Shown here: in pieces, positions 51,360 through 59,162 of the stretch
Position numbering within the stretch: the stretch's first letter is position 1
Layout: each line of letters begins with the position of its first letter
Assembly (NCBI GenBank): GCA_035503715.1
Contig: DATJTE010000137.1
Location: 3,614-67,613 of the forward strand
Source: OAS926 sp035503715
GTDB lineage: Bacteria > Pseudomonadota > Alphaproteobacteria > Rhizobiales > Rhizobiaceae
Reading direction: 5' to 3'
DNA length: 64,000 nt
The notes under the pieces: model-generated
The model's database searches: none
The model's input: only the letters and a program-made list of their open reading frames with translations
Told to the model about the DNA's origin: nothing
Translations under genes and position numbers: made by a program

Positions 51360-51811
51360 GCAACCTTCGCCAGCAGGCGAAGGAACTGCTGCACTTCCTT
51401 GGCGGACAGGGGCGACAGCGTTTCTTCGGTGATCTCCTGCGCGAGCGCGATCAGCTTCTCCAGCGCCTGGCGACCTTCTGCGGTCAGGCTCACCATCAGC
51501 CGGCGCTTGTCCTGTTCATGCTTCGACAGATCGACGTAGCCGCGCGCTTTCAGGCGATCGATGACGCCCTTGATCGTGGCGGCGTCCATGGCGACCAGCG
51601 TGCCGAGCTGGTTCTGCGATGTCTCGCCGACATCGGCGAGTTTTGCCAGCGCGGCGAATTGCGGCGGCGTCAGGTCGGTGATTTTCGACGCGAAGATCGC
51701 GACGTGGCGCTGATGCGCCTTGCGCAGGATGAAGCCTACCTGTTCCTGCAGCCGATAGCTCTCATCCGGCTCGGCTTCGACAAGCTTCAGCAGGTTTTCC
51801 TCGCCTGTCAT
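51356..51811 (-). CDS. MarR-family regulator, NicR/BpsR-like candidate
   Basis: Dimeric winged-helix regulator (151 aa). The DNA-binding core is at about residues 40-105: TPPQFAALAKLADVG, NQLGTLVAMDAATIKGVIDRLKARGYV is the recognition region, and DKRRLMVSLTAEGR is the wing. The amino-terminal YRLQEQVGFILRKAHQRH segment resembles MarR proteins that control nicotinate catabolism (NicR in Pseudomonas, BpsR in Bordetella, both known to sense 6-hydroxynicotinate). ATG at 51811 is 13 bases after the AA_synth stop; it is the last gene of the operon. A near-perfect target, a 17-bp palindrome, lies at the operon promoter (58416-58432). Confidence 0.83.
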   Translation of the reverse strand: MTGEENLLKLVEAEPDESYRLQEQVGFILRKAHQRHVAIFASKITDLTPPQFAALAKLADVGETSQNQLGTLVAMDAATIKGVIDRLKARGYVDLSKHEQDKRRLMVSLTAEGRQALEKLIALAQEITEETLSPLSAKEVQQFLRLLAKVA

Positions 51812-51824
51812 AGCACAGCACTCA

Positions 51825-52409
51825 CTATCTTTGGCCGTCCCCGACCTTGATGTCCTTTGCTTCCAACCCACCCATGCGGCTGTGGATGCGGCCACCGCAT
51901 GCCATGGCGAGGCAGAACAGAATCTCATTCGGCCTCGGGCCATCCGGGCACGAGACCGTCATCGCGTCGAAATGGCTGCGTACATAGGCAGCGTTGATAT
52001 GGCCGAGTGGGATGTCGAGGCTCGTTTCGAGGCCGCCGACCTTCATTGCCGAGGGCACAATCGCCTTCGCCTGGCCGAGCCGCTCGCGCATCGCATATCC
52101 GCCCGGTACATGCCAGAGCGCGCCATGCTCCAGCTCGCCATCAATGCCAACGATCGCGCCTTTGCCATAACCGTCGATCGCCTTGAGGTCGCCGCCGAGC
52201 GCCGAAATCATGCGATCAGTCAGCATCAGGCCGAGCGGCTTCAGGTCGTCCATCGCGGGCTGAACGTTTTCCTCGTAGCGGCCCGCGAAGGGGTTTTTGA
52301 CCAGCGCCATCGCCGCCACGCGCCGGCGCGGCGCGTCCGCCGGCCCGCCACCGTCATGCGCAATTTCCTCGACCAGGATCGAGATTTTTCGGATCGGGAA
52401 ATCAGGCAT
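51825..52409 (-). CDS. AA_synth (DUF1185) family protein
   Basis: Cytoplasmic protein (194 aa) of the family labelled amino acid synthesis (PF06684), whose reaction is not established. ATG at 52409 lies within the end of the UPF0280 gene (8-base overlap). Typical features are KISILVEEIAHDGG at the start, RRVAAMALVKNPFAGRY near 31, GYGKGAIVGIDGELEHG near 82 and the carboxy-terminal GPRPNEILFCLAMACGGR near 161. Members occur beside ring-degradation and pyrimidine-related genes. Here it lies between UPF0280 and MarR in a putative nicotinate operon, so it is a candidate for a hydrolytic or isomerising step. Confidence 0.82.
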   Translation of the reverse strand: MPDFPIRKISILVEEIAHDGGGPADAPRRRVAAMALVKNPFAGRYEENVQPAMDDLKPLGLMLTDRMISALGGDLKAIDGYGKGAIVGIDGELEHGALWHVPGGYAMRERLGQAKAIVPSAMKVGGLETSLDIPLGHINAAYVRSHFDAMTVSCPDGPRPNEILFCLAMACGGRIHSRMGGLEAKDIKVGDGQR

Positions 52410-53265
52410 ATGCGAGTTCTCGTTTCGAGATGGAAATGGGACCGCCGACACGGCTCTCGCCGGACAGGAAAAGCGCTGAGGCTACGATCAGGCCGCGCTT
52501 GCGCAATTGATCGGCAGCGGCGAGCCCCGCATCGAGCGCGCGATTGATTTCGGATCGAGATAGCGCGCCGACGCCGGTCGTTGCCAGTCGCGGGCCAAGA
52601 TCGCTGTCCGGCGCAAGCTCAGCTGCGGGAGTACGCCTAATTGCGGAATGACCCGGCAGGTCGACTGCATTGGCGATGATCGTCGCGGCGGCATCGGCAG
52701 CAGCAGCACTCTCGGCAAGCACCGTCACCGCATCCGCAATGCCGAGCGAAAAACTGCGCCCGCGCCAGCCACTGGTTGCTATACCGCGGATGGAATCACC
52801 GGCGTGAATCTCGACGCGGTCGGAGAGGCCGTGACCGGTGTCAGCGATCGCCGCCTTGATCGACTGGCCCGGCGCGATATAGAGCGCGATGTCGCCGCCG
52901 TCATTGACGTAAGCCTTGTCGAGTTTACGATCTGCGACCATCGCCGCCAGCATCTCGTCGGCCACTGCACCCGCGACTGCCGCCATGGGTGTGATGAAGA
53001 CGGACGCATGTTTCGATACAGCGGCTTCCATGCGCCGCGCGGTCGGGCCAGAGAACACGCGCGGTTCAAGCTTCGCCGGTCGCCGCAGCTCGGTCAGCTC
53101 TTCTACAAGTTCGCCGAGGATCGTCTGGAAGCGCGCAGCCGCCTGTCGGTAGGCGGCCTGACGCTCGCCTTCATCGCCGAAGGCCTCGACGATCAAGTCG
53201 ATCGGCCCATGGTTCATGTGCAGACGGCGGCCGTCCGGCAGCCAGGAGATCCGCGGTCCGGTCAT
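52402..53265 (-). CDS. UPF0280 family protein
   Basis: Conserved protein (287 aa) of UPF0280, a family related in fold to the FAD-pyrophosphate-handling ApbE proteins; activity unknown. Recognised from LPDGRRLHMNHGPIDLIVEAFG near residue 9 (shown in part as LHMNHGPIDLIVEA), VAGAVADEMLA near 98, AYVNDGGDIALYI near 118, and SGWRGRSFSLGIADAVTVLA near 163. It overlaps the 6-hydroxynicotinate reductase gene by four bases (ATGA) and the AA_synth gene by eight, so the three are translated as a unit. An ApbE-like role in flavinylating or maturing the reductase is a reasonable guess. Confidence 0.82.
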   Translation of the reverse strand: MTGPRISWLPDGRRLHMNHGPIDLIVEAFGDEGERQAAYRQAAARFQTILGELVEELTELRRPAKLEPRVFSGPTARRMEAAVSKHASVFITPMAAVAGAVADEMLAAMVADRKLDKAYVNDGGDIALYIAPGQSIKAAIADTGHGLSDRVEIHAGDSIRGIATSGWRGRSFSLGIADAVTVLAESAAAADAAATIIANAVDLPGHSAIRRTPAAELAPDSDLGPRLATTGVGALSRSEINRALDAGLAAADQLRKRGLIVASALFLSGESRVGGPISISKRELAYA

Positions 53266-54785
53266 GACGGCACGCGGTAGAGCTGCTGCAGCGGCGGCCA
53301 GATATTGCCAGAGGGCGGTATGCCGAGGCGGCGCTCGTTCAGATATTCGCCACCACGCGCCAGCACATCGCCGACGCTGCGCACCTCATCCATATGGCCG
53401 CCGAGGCAGCGGTAATCATCCAGCCGCAGCGTGAATTCGATCGGCGCGACAAGTGCGGGCGTCGGCACGTAGCCGAACGAATTGTCCGGCGTGCGCATAA
53501 CATCGACCATGATTGTTATGCCGCCACCCGGCCAGACATAGGCCGGCGCGCCGCCGACCGTGACATAGGTCTTCAGGCCCTGCACCGAGCGCGTGAGATT
53601 GACCGGGTTTTCCGTCACGCCGGCGCGCAGCGAACCCCCCGCACCGCCCATGAACAGCACCGTGCAGAGCGCCGGTTCGCAATTGTCCTCGATCAGCCCA
53701 ACTGATTTGCGCAGCCGTTCCGGGAACGGCTTTTCGGCAGGTTTCAGATTTTCGTCGAGTTCGTAATAGGCGAACTGCTCGCCGGTCGTGGAGACCATCA
53801 GCAGCGACAGGCCCGGCCGCGCGCCTTTCTTAACGTTCCAGTCGCCAAGGATCGCCAGCGGATCGGAGATCGCCGTGCCTCCCCAGCCGAGTCCCGGCTC
53901 CGACACCTTGAAGTAGCGGCCGGGCGTCGAGCGTCGGCCCAGAATTTTGATGCCAGTGTCTTCCCAGCCGAGCACCTTGCCGGCCTGATGCTCCGACACG
54001 ACGCCGGTGATGTGATCGTCCACCACGACGACCTCGTCCACCAGCCCGCGCCATTGCGATGCGAACATGCCGATCGTCGCCGAGCCGCAACCGACGCGCA
54101 TGCGATGCTCGACCTTGCCGTCGATGATCGGCGCCTTGCCAGCTTCGACTACAACCGTCCCGCCGCCATCGATGGTCAGCTCCACGGGCTTCTTGTTGCA
54201 GAGGTTCATCAGCGCGTCGCAGGTGGCGCGGCCTTCCTGCTTAGAACCGCCCGTCAGGTGATGCACGCCGCCGAGCGACAGCATCTGCGAGCCGTATTCG
54301 CCGGTGGTCACATGGCCGATCGCTTCGCCTTCGGAACGCACGGTTGCGGCTTCAGGCCCGAGGTGGCGGTCCGTGTCGATCTTCACCTTGACGCCGCAAT
54401 AGCTGAAGATGCCTTCGGTCACGACCGTGACGAGGTCGACGCCTTCGACCTCCTGGCTGACGATGAACGGGGCAGGCTTGTAGTCCGGATAGGTCGTGCC
54501 GGCGCCAATCGCGGTGACGAAGCGCTTCGATGTATTGACCGGATTTCCGTCCCACGCCTCGCCCTCGAATGGCACCAGCGGTGCGCCGGACTGACCAGCG
54601 TGCTCCAGCACGACCAGCGGATCGAGCCGAACGATCTTGCCACCGATATTGCCGTAGCGGTCGCAAGCGCCCGAGCGGCCGTCGGCGATGTAGCACATGA
54701 CAGGGCAGGCATCGCAGCGGATCTTTTCCGCGACCTGCTTCTCGCCCGAATCGTGCGTGTCGAAACGTTCGGAGAGTTCGCTCAT
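53262..54785 (-). CDS. 6-hydroxynicotinate reductase family protein
   Basis: Iron-sulphur protein (507 aa) of the family named for 6-hydroxynicotinate reductase of anaerobic nicotinate fermenters, which reduces 6-hydroxynicotinate to 1,4,5,6-tetrahydro-6-oxonicotinate with ferredoxin. Cysteines C24-x2-C27-x3-C31-x9-C41 near the start can hold an Fe-S cluster. Further conserved stretches are EGIFSYCGVKVKIDTDRHLG near 125 (shown as 20 or fewer), a RMRVGCGSATIG near 229, ILGRRSTPGRYF near 282 and GGGITIMVDVMR near 424. It directly follows a molybdenum hydroxylase gene with a four-base overlap, so the pair can carry out hydroxylation then reduction of the pyridine ring. The family name is known; the substrate here is inference. 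Confidence 0.8.
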   Translation of the reverse strand: MSELSERFDTHDSGEKQVAEKIRCDACPVMCYIADGRSGACDRYGNIGGKIVRLDPLVVLEHAGQSGAPLVPFEGEAWDGNPVNTSKRFVTAIGAGTTYPDYKPAPFIVSQEVEGVDLVTVVTEGIFSYCGVKVKIDTDRHLGPEAATVRSEGEAIGHVTTGEYGSQMLSLGGVHHLTGGSKQEGRATCDALMNLCNKKPVELTIDGGGTVVVEAGKAPIIDGKVEHRMRVGCGSATIGMFASQWRGLVDEVVVVDDHITGVVSEHQAGKVLGWEDTGIKILGRRSTPGRYFKVSEPGLGWGGTAISDPLAILGDWNVKKGARPGLSLLMVSTTGEQFAYYELDENLKPAEKPFPERLRKSVGLIEDNCEPALCTVLFMGGAGGSLRAGVTENPVNLTRSVQGLKTYVTVGGAPAYVWPGGGITIMVDVMRTPDNSFGYVPTPALVAPIEFTLRLDDYRCLGGHMDEVRSVGDVLARGGEYLNERRLGIPPSGNIWPPLQQLYRVPS

Positions 54786-57535
54786 CGCGCTGCCTCCGCT
54801 TGCCTGATCGCTTCAAGCACGCGCGTCGGCGTCGCGGGCACTTTCGTCACCAGCACGCCGGTGGCGTGGCGGATCGCGTTGAGGATCGCCGGCGCGGTCG
54901 GGATCAGCACATGCTCGCCAAGGCCTTTCGCGCCGAACGGCCCTTCCGGATCAGGCACCTCGACGAGGATCGTCTCGATCGGGGGCACGTCACCGATCGT
55001 CGGGATGAGATAGTCGTGCAGATTCTCCGTGCGGCCGGGAATGTATTCTTCCATCAGCGCCATGCCGATGCCCTGCGCGATGCCGCCTTCGATCTGACCC
55101 TCGGCAAGCAGAGGGTTGATGGCGCGGCCGACATCATGCGCGGCGGTGATCTTGATCAGCTTCACAGTGCCGAGCTTCACGTCGACCTCGAGTTCCGCGA
55201 TCTGCGCGCCATAGCCGTAGACGGCGTAGGGCTTGCCCTGCCCCTTGGCGTCCAGCGCTTCCGTCGGCGGGTCGTAGCTCTCCTCCGCCGCAAACACATA
55301 GCCGTCGCCGTTCGCCGGTATACTCGTCAGGTCAAGGCGACGTATCGCATCCCCCTCGCGCACGATCAGGCAGGCCGACTCGAGCGCCAGCGTTGCCGCA
55401 GCCGAGACGTTGGCGGCGCGCAAGATCTGCTCGCGCAACACGCCGGCCGCTTTCTCAGCCGCCTTGCCGGAGACGTAGGTCTGGCGCGATGCAGACGTCT
55501 TGCCGGCGTCAGGCGTAATGGCGGTGTCAGCGCCCTTCAACTCGAATGCCGACAGTGGCAGGCCGAGCGCGTCCGCGGCGATCTGCGTGATAACCGTGTT
55601 CGAACCCTGGCCGATATCCACCGCGCCCTGGTGCAGAACGACCGCGCCGTGCGGCGAGATGCCGATCTTCATGGTCGAGGGGTTGGGCAGCGAGGTGTTG
55701 CCGCAACCATACCAGCATGAGGCAATGCCGACGCCACGCCGCATGGTTTCGTGCGCCGCGTTGAACGCCTCCGCATCGGCAAGCGCGCGCTGCCAGTGCG
55801 GCGACAGCGCTTCAAGGCATTCGCGGATGCCGACGCCGCTTTCGAGATGCTGACCGGTGACGGTTCGGTCGCCATTCACAAGCGCGTTCTTAAGCCGAAA
55901 AGCCAAACGATCCATGCCGAGCTTTTCCGCCAGTTCATCATACAGTGTCTCCTGCATGATGGTGGCTTGCGGAACGCCGAAGCCGCGGAAAGCGCCGCCG
56001 TTCGGCGCGTTGGTGTGGATGGCGCGGCCTGCGGCACGGTAGTTCGGCGTCAGATAAGGGCCGGAAGCATGCACGGGCACGCGGTTCGCGACCGTCGGAC
56101 CGAAGCTTGCATAGGGTCCCGTGTTGAACTCGCCGTCAAACACCATGCCGGTGATACGACCTTCAGCATCGCAGCCGATCGTCGCCTTCGTCGACGCCGG
56201 ATGGCGCTTGGTGGTCGAGGTCATGGATTCGGTGCGGGTGTAAACGAGCGCCGCCGGCCGGCCGGTCTTCAGCGCAACAAGGCCAATCAGCGGCTGCACA
56301 GAAACGTCGATCTTCGAGCCAAAGCCGCCGCCGGTCGCTGTCGGTATGATGCGCACCCTGTCGAGCGGGAGGCCAAGCACCGCGGCGGTGTCGTCGCGGT
56401 CGATATAGGCGGACTGCGTGCAGGCGCTGACCACCAGCGTGTCGCCCTCCATTCGCGCCCAGCCGGCCTCGGGCTCGATATAGGCGTGCTCGACAAAGGA
56501 GGTCTCGAACGAGCCGGATACGGTGTGCGCCGCTTGCGCCAGGGCCTGTTCCGGCGCGCCGCGCTCGACGAGGCCCTGCGTCAGCAGATTGCCGGGCCGG
56601 CTGGCGTGAAGCAGTACGGCGCCAGGCGCCCTTGCCGCATCCGGCGTCAGCGCGTGCGGCAGCTCCTTCCAGTCGATCGGGAAGCCTGCAAGGTCGAGAT
56701 CGGCGATCGCCTCACGCTCTCCGGCGACAAGCGCGACCGCCTCGCCTCTGAACCGCGCTTCGCCCTCGGCCAGCGCGGGCTGATCCGCGAAGGCCGGAAT
56801 GACGCCGAAGCGATTGGACCCCGGCACATCGGCGGCGGTGAAGACCGCGGCGATGCCGGGATGTGCATTCACAAACCCGACGAGATCACCGAACGAGAAC
56901 TGCGCACGATGGTAAGGCGAGCGCACGACCAGCACCCGCAAGGCGTCGGCGGGGAGCGTGTCCGCGCCATACGCTTCCTGGCCATTGACCTTCGGCACGC
57001 CGTCGAGCCGCACCGGCGACGCGCCCACCGCGGCGTTCGCAGCGGGCAAGCGGAAATCGAGGCCCGAGTTGCGGCCCGCGGCAGCCATGACAGCGGCGAT
57101 GATCTTGCGGTAGCCGGTGCAGCGGCAAAGCACGCCGCCAAGCGCATCGGCGACCTCGTCTTCGGTCGGATACGCGCTCTTCTCCAACAGCGCTGTCGCG
57201 GAAACGAGCAGGCCCGGCGTGCAGATGCCACACTGTGCCGCGCCATGTTCGAGGAACGAGGCCTGCAGCGCCGAGATATGACCGTTGGCAAGGCCTTCGA
57301 CTGTCCGGACTTTTGTGCCGGATGCGCTTGCCGCCTGGACAAGGCAGGCGCAGACCGGCTCATCATCCATCAGGATGGTGCATGCGCCGCAATCGCCGGC
57401 ATCGCAACCAACCTTGGTCCCGGTCAGGCCAAGGTCATCGCGCAGCACGGCCGAAAGACGCTGCACCGGGTGTACCAAGACCTCAACCGATTTGCCGTTG
57501 ACCTCGAAGCCGACCGTCTCGCGCTTCAGGCTCAT
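54782..57535 (-). CDS. Fused [2Fe-2S] and molybdopterin subunits of a xanthine-dehydrogenase-family hydroxylase
   Basis: Single protein (917 aa) joining the small Fe-S subunit (about 1-155) to the large molybdopterin subunit (about 175-915) of a xanthine-dehydrogenase-family enzyme. First cluster: C44-x4-C49-x2-C52-x11-C64; second: C102-x2-C105-x31-C137-x-C139. The Mo part shows TGGGFGSKIDVSVQPL near 400, GGAFRGFGVPQATI near 510, GSNTVITQIAADALG near 640 and EGQIEGGIAQGIGMALMEE near 842. With the FAD subunit encoded upstream it forms a complete electron chain. Such enzymes hydroxylate N-heterocycles with water; next to a 6-hydroxynicotinate reductase the best candidate substrate is nicotinate. 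Four-base overlaps on both sides. Confidence 0.88.
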   Translation of the reverse strand: MSLKRETVGFEVNGKSVEVLVHPVQRLSAVLRDDLGLTGTKVGCDAGDCGACTILMDDEPVCACLVQAASASGTKVRTVEGLANGHISALQASFLEHGAAQCGICTPGLLVSATALLEKSAYPTEDEVADALGGVLCRCTGYRKIIAAVMAAAGRNSGLDFRLPAANAAVGASPVRLDGVPKVNGQEAYGADTLPADALRVLVVRSPYHRAQFSFGDLVGFVNAHPGIAAVFTAADVPGSNRFGVIPAFADQPALAEGEARFRGEAVALVAGEREAIADLDLAGFPIDWKELPHALTPDAARAPGAVLLHASRPGNLLTQGLVERGAPEQALAQAAHTVSGSFETSFVEHAYIEPEAGWARMEGDTLVVSACTQSAYIDRDDTAAVLGLPLDRVRIIPTATGGGFGSKIDVSVQPLIGLVALKTGRPAALVYTRTESMTSTTKRHPASTKATIGCDAEGRITGMVFDGEFNTGPYASFGPTVANRVPVHASGPYLTPNYRAAGRAIHTNAPNGGAFRGFGVPQATIMQETLYDELAEKLGMDRLAFRLKNALVNGDRTVTGQHLESGVGIRECLEALSPHWQRALADAEAFNAAHETMRRGVGIASCWYGCGNTSLPNPSTMKIGISPHGAVVLHQGAVDIGQGSNTVITQIAADALGLPLSAFELKGADTAITPDAGKTSASRQTYVSGKAAEKAAGVLREQILRAANVSAAATLALESACLIVREGDAIRRLDLTSIPANGDGYVFAAEESYDPPTEALDAKGQGKPYAVYGYGAQIAELEVDVKLGTVKLIKITAAHDVGRAINPLLAEGQIEGGIAQGIGMALMEEYIPGRTENLHDYLIPTIGDVPPIETILVEVPDPEGPFGAKGLGEHVLIPTAPAILNAIRHATGVLVTKVPATPTRVLEAIRQAEAAR

Positions 57536-58398
57536 GCTGCGAGCCCTTCCAGTTCTACGCGCGCCGCGATCGAGGAAGCGATCGCGCGGCGGACGATTTC
57601 CAGCGCCGCGCCGCGGCGGTAGTCGGCGCTGCCGCGAACATCGTCGATCGGCGAGAGCGCGGACAGATGTTCCGGCCGCGCCAGCGCCGCGAGCGTTTCG
57701 CCCGCGCGCGCACCCATCAATGTGTTCTCAAGCTCCGGCAAACGCTGCGCGACCGCGGAGCAGGCTCCGATGGCCGCCGCAGCGTCGCAGACATTTTCGG
57801 CAGCATCGATGTCGAGGCGAACCGCTACCATCGCGATAGAGATGACGAGATAACGTCGCGCCCCCAATTTCAAGAAAGTCGATGCGCCGGCAGTCGATTC
57901 CTTCGGAATGCGGATAGCGGTGAGCAATTCGCCCGGCTGGCGCGCGGTCTTGCGGTTGCCGAGGATGAACTCGCCAAGCGGCAGATATCGCGTGCCCCCA
58001 TGCGACCTCAATTCAACCTCGGCGTCGAGCACCAGAAGCGCCGGCACGCCATCCGCCGCCGGCGAGGCGTTGCAGAGATTGCCGGCGACGGTCGCGCGAT
58101 TCTGGATCTGGACCGAGCCGACCTCGCGCGCAGCCTGCTTCAAGGCCGTGAAGGCCGGCGCCAGAGTGGCGTTGACGATGTCCGTCCAGGTCGTGCGCGC
58201 GCCGATGACGATTTGCTCGCCTGTCTCGGAAATGCCGCGCAGCTCATCCAGCCGGTTGATGTCGAGAACGTTTCCGCGCAGCGGCTTTGCACCCAAAGCC
58301 GGGTAAAAATCCGTACCGCCAGCAAGGATACGCCACGCGTCCTCCCCGAGGAGGCTAAGCGCTTCGTCGACCGTTTCTGGTCTTGCGTAGCGAACCAT
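57532..58398 (-). CDS. FAD-binding subunit of the molybdenum hydroxylase
   Basis: Medium subunit (288 aa), CoxM/XdhB type, which takes electrons from the Fe-S clusters. Motifs: LLGEDAWRILAGGTDFYPAL near residue 17 with the AGGTD FAD-pyrophosphate loop, RATVAGNLCNASPAADG near 96 with the second FAD contact (TVAGN), and RLDIDAAENVCDAAAAIGAC near 209. First gene of the operon; the ATG at 58398 follows a promoter with a palindromic operator at the predicted start site. Its stop overlaps the next start by four bases. Confidence 0.88.
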   Translation of the reverse strand: MVRYARPETVDEALSLLGEDAWRILAGGTDFYPALGAKPLRGNVLDINRLDELRGISETGEQIVIGARTTWTDIVNATLAPAFTALKQAAREVGSVQIQNRATVAGNLCNASPAADGVPALLVLDAEVELRSHGGTRYLPLGEFILGNRKTARQPGELLTAIRIPKESTAGASTFLKLGARRYLVISIAMVAVRLDIDAAENVCDAAAAIGACSAVAQRLPELENTLMGARAGETLAALARPEHLSALSPIDDVRGSADYRRGAALEIVRRAIASSIAARVELEGLAA

Positions 58399-58415
58399 TT
58401 CCGCTTCCGGACCGG

Positions 58416-58432
58416 CGAATGAAATTCATTCG
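58416..58432. promoter_or_regulatory. 17-bp palindromic operator of the molybdenum hydroxylase operon
   Basis: CGAATGAA-A-TTCATTCG, perfect 8-bp arms around a central A. It lies directly downstream of the -10 box, at about +1 to +17, and 18 bases before the first gene. A third related half-site (CAAATGA, 58436-58442) touches the -10. MarR-type binding is likely. Confidence 0.72.
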
Positions 58433-58439
58433 TACGCAA

Positions 58440-58467
58440 ATGATATCAGCGCGGCCGGGGATGTCAA
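58440..58467 (-). promoter_or_regulatory. Sigma-70 type promoter of the molybdenum hydroxylase operon
   Basis: Minus strand TTGACA (58467-58462), 16-base spacer, TATCAT (58445-58440): perfect -35 and five of six at -10. The best promoter match in the window. Confidence 0.75.
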
Positions 58468-58545
58468 AGGCGGTTGCCGACAAAGCGGTTGACGCGACCG
58501 CCGATTTTCGCTGACGTGCCAGCGAGAAACCCCGGCGGAGGCAGA

Positions 58546-59145
58546 ATGTCGACCGAAGCGCTGATCATCATCGACGTCCAGAACGATTTTTGCCCCGGCG
58601 GCGCCCTCGCAGTGGCCGGCGGCGATGAGATCGTCCCGCTGATCAACCAGATGACGCTCGGCTTCGAACACGTCGTCCTCACCCAAGATTGGCATCCGCA
58701 CCACCATTCCAGCTTCGCGTCCAGCCATCCCGGAAAACAGCCGTTCGAAACGATCCAGATGTATTACGGCGACCAGACGCTGTGGCCGGACCATTGCATT
58801 CAGGGATCGGCCGGCGCTGCGTTCCATCCCGACCTCAGCAAGCTGAGGGCAGAGCTGATCATCCGGAAGGGATTTCGAACGGCCATCGATTCCTACTCAG
58901 CCTTCTTCGAGAATGACCGCACGACACCGACCGGCCTTGCCGGCTATCTCAAGGAGTGCGGGATCGACACGGTGACGCTGGTCGGACTTGCGACGGACTA
59001 CTGCGTGGCCTACTCAGCACTTGATGCGGTCGGCCACGGGTTCAAGACGATCGTCAGGATGGACGCCTGCCGCGCCATCGATCTCGGCGGTTCGCTGAAA
59101 ATGATGACCGAACAAATGAAAAACGCCGGCGTGACGCTGGCCTGA
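58546..59145 (+). CDS. pncA: Nicotinamidase
   Basis: Isochorismatase-fold hydrolase (199 aa) that converts nicotinamide to nicotinate and ammonia. ATG at 58546 has GGAGG upstream. Catalytic Asp10 lies in IIIDVQNDFCPGGALAV, metal ligands in QDWHPHHHSSFAS near residue 50 (Asp/His/His), the conserved lysine in IIRKGFRTAIDSYS near 105 and the nucleophilic cysteine in GLATDYCVAYSALDA near 150. The gene is divergent from the operon with the nicotinate-type hydroxylase, which could use its product. The antiporter-like gene follows after 17 bases, probably as an operon. Confidence 0.92.
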   Translation: MSTEALIIIDVQNDFCPGGALAVAGGDEIVPLINQMTLGFEHVVLTQDWHPHHHSSFASSHPGKQPFETIQMYYGDQTLWPDHCIQGSAGAAFHPDLSKLRAELIIRKGFRTAIDSYSAFFENDRTTPTGLAGYLKECGIDTVTLVGLATDYCVAYSALDAVGHGFKTIVRMDACRAIDLGGSLKMMTEQMKNAGVTLA

Positions 59146-59162
59146 GACGTCTGCGGGGGAAG

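Noticed and set aside
55751..57622. 623-aa plus-strand open frame
   Set aside because: Antisense to the molybdenum hydroxylase, whose Fe-S cysteine motifs prove the minus-strand frame.
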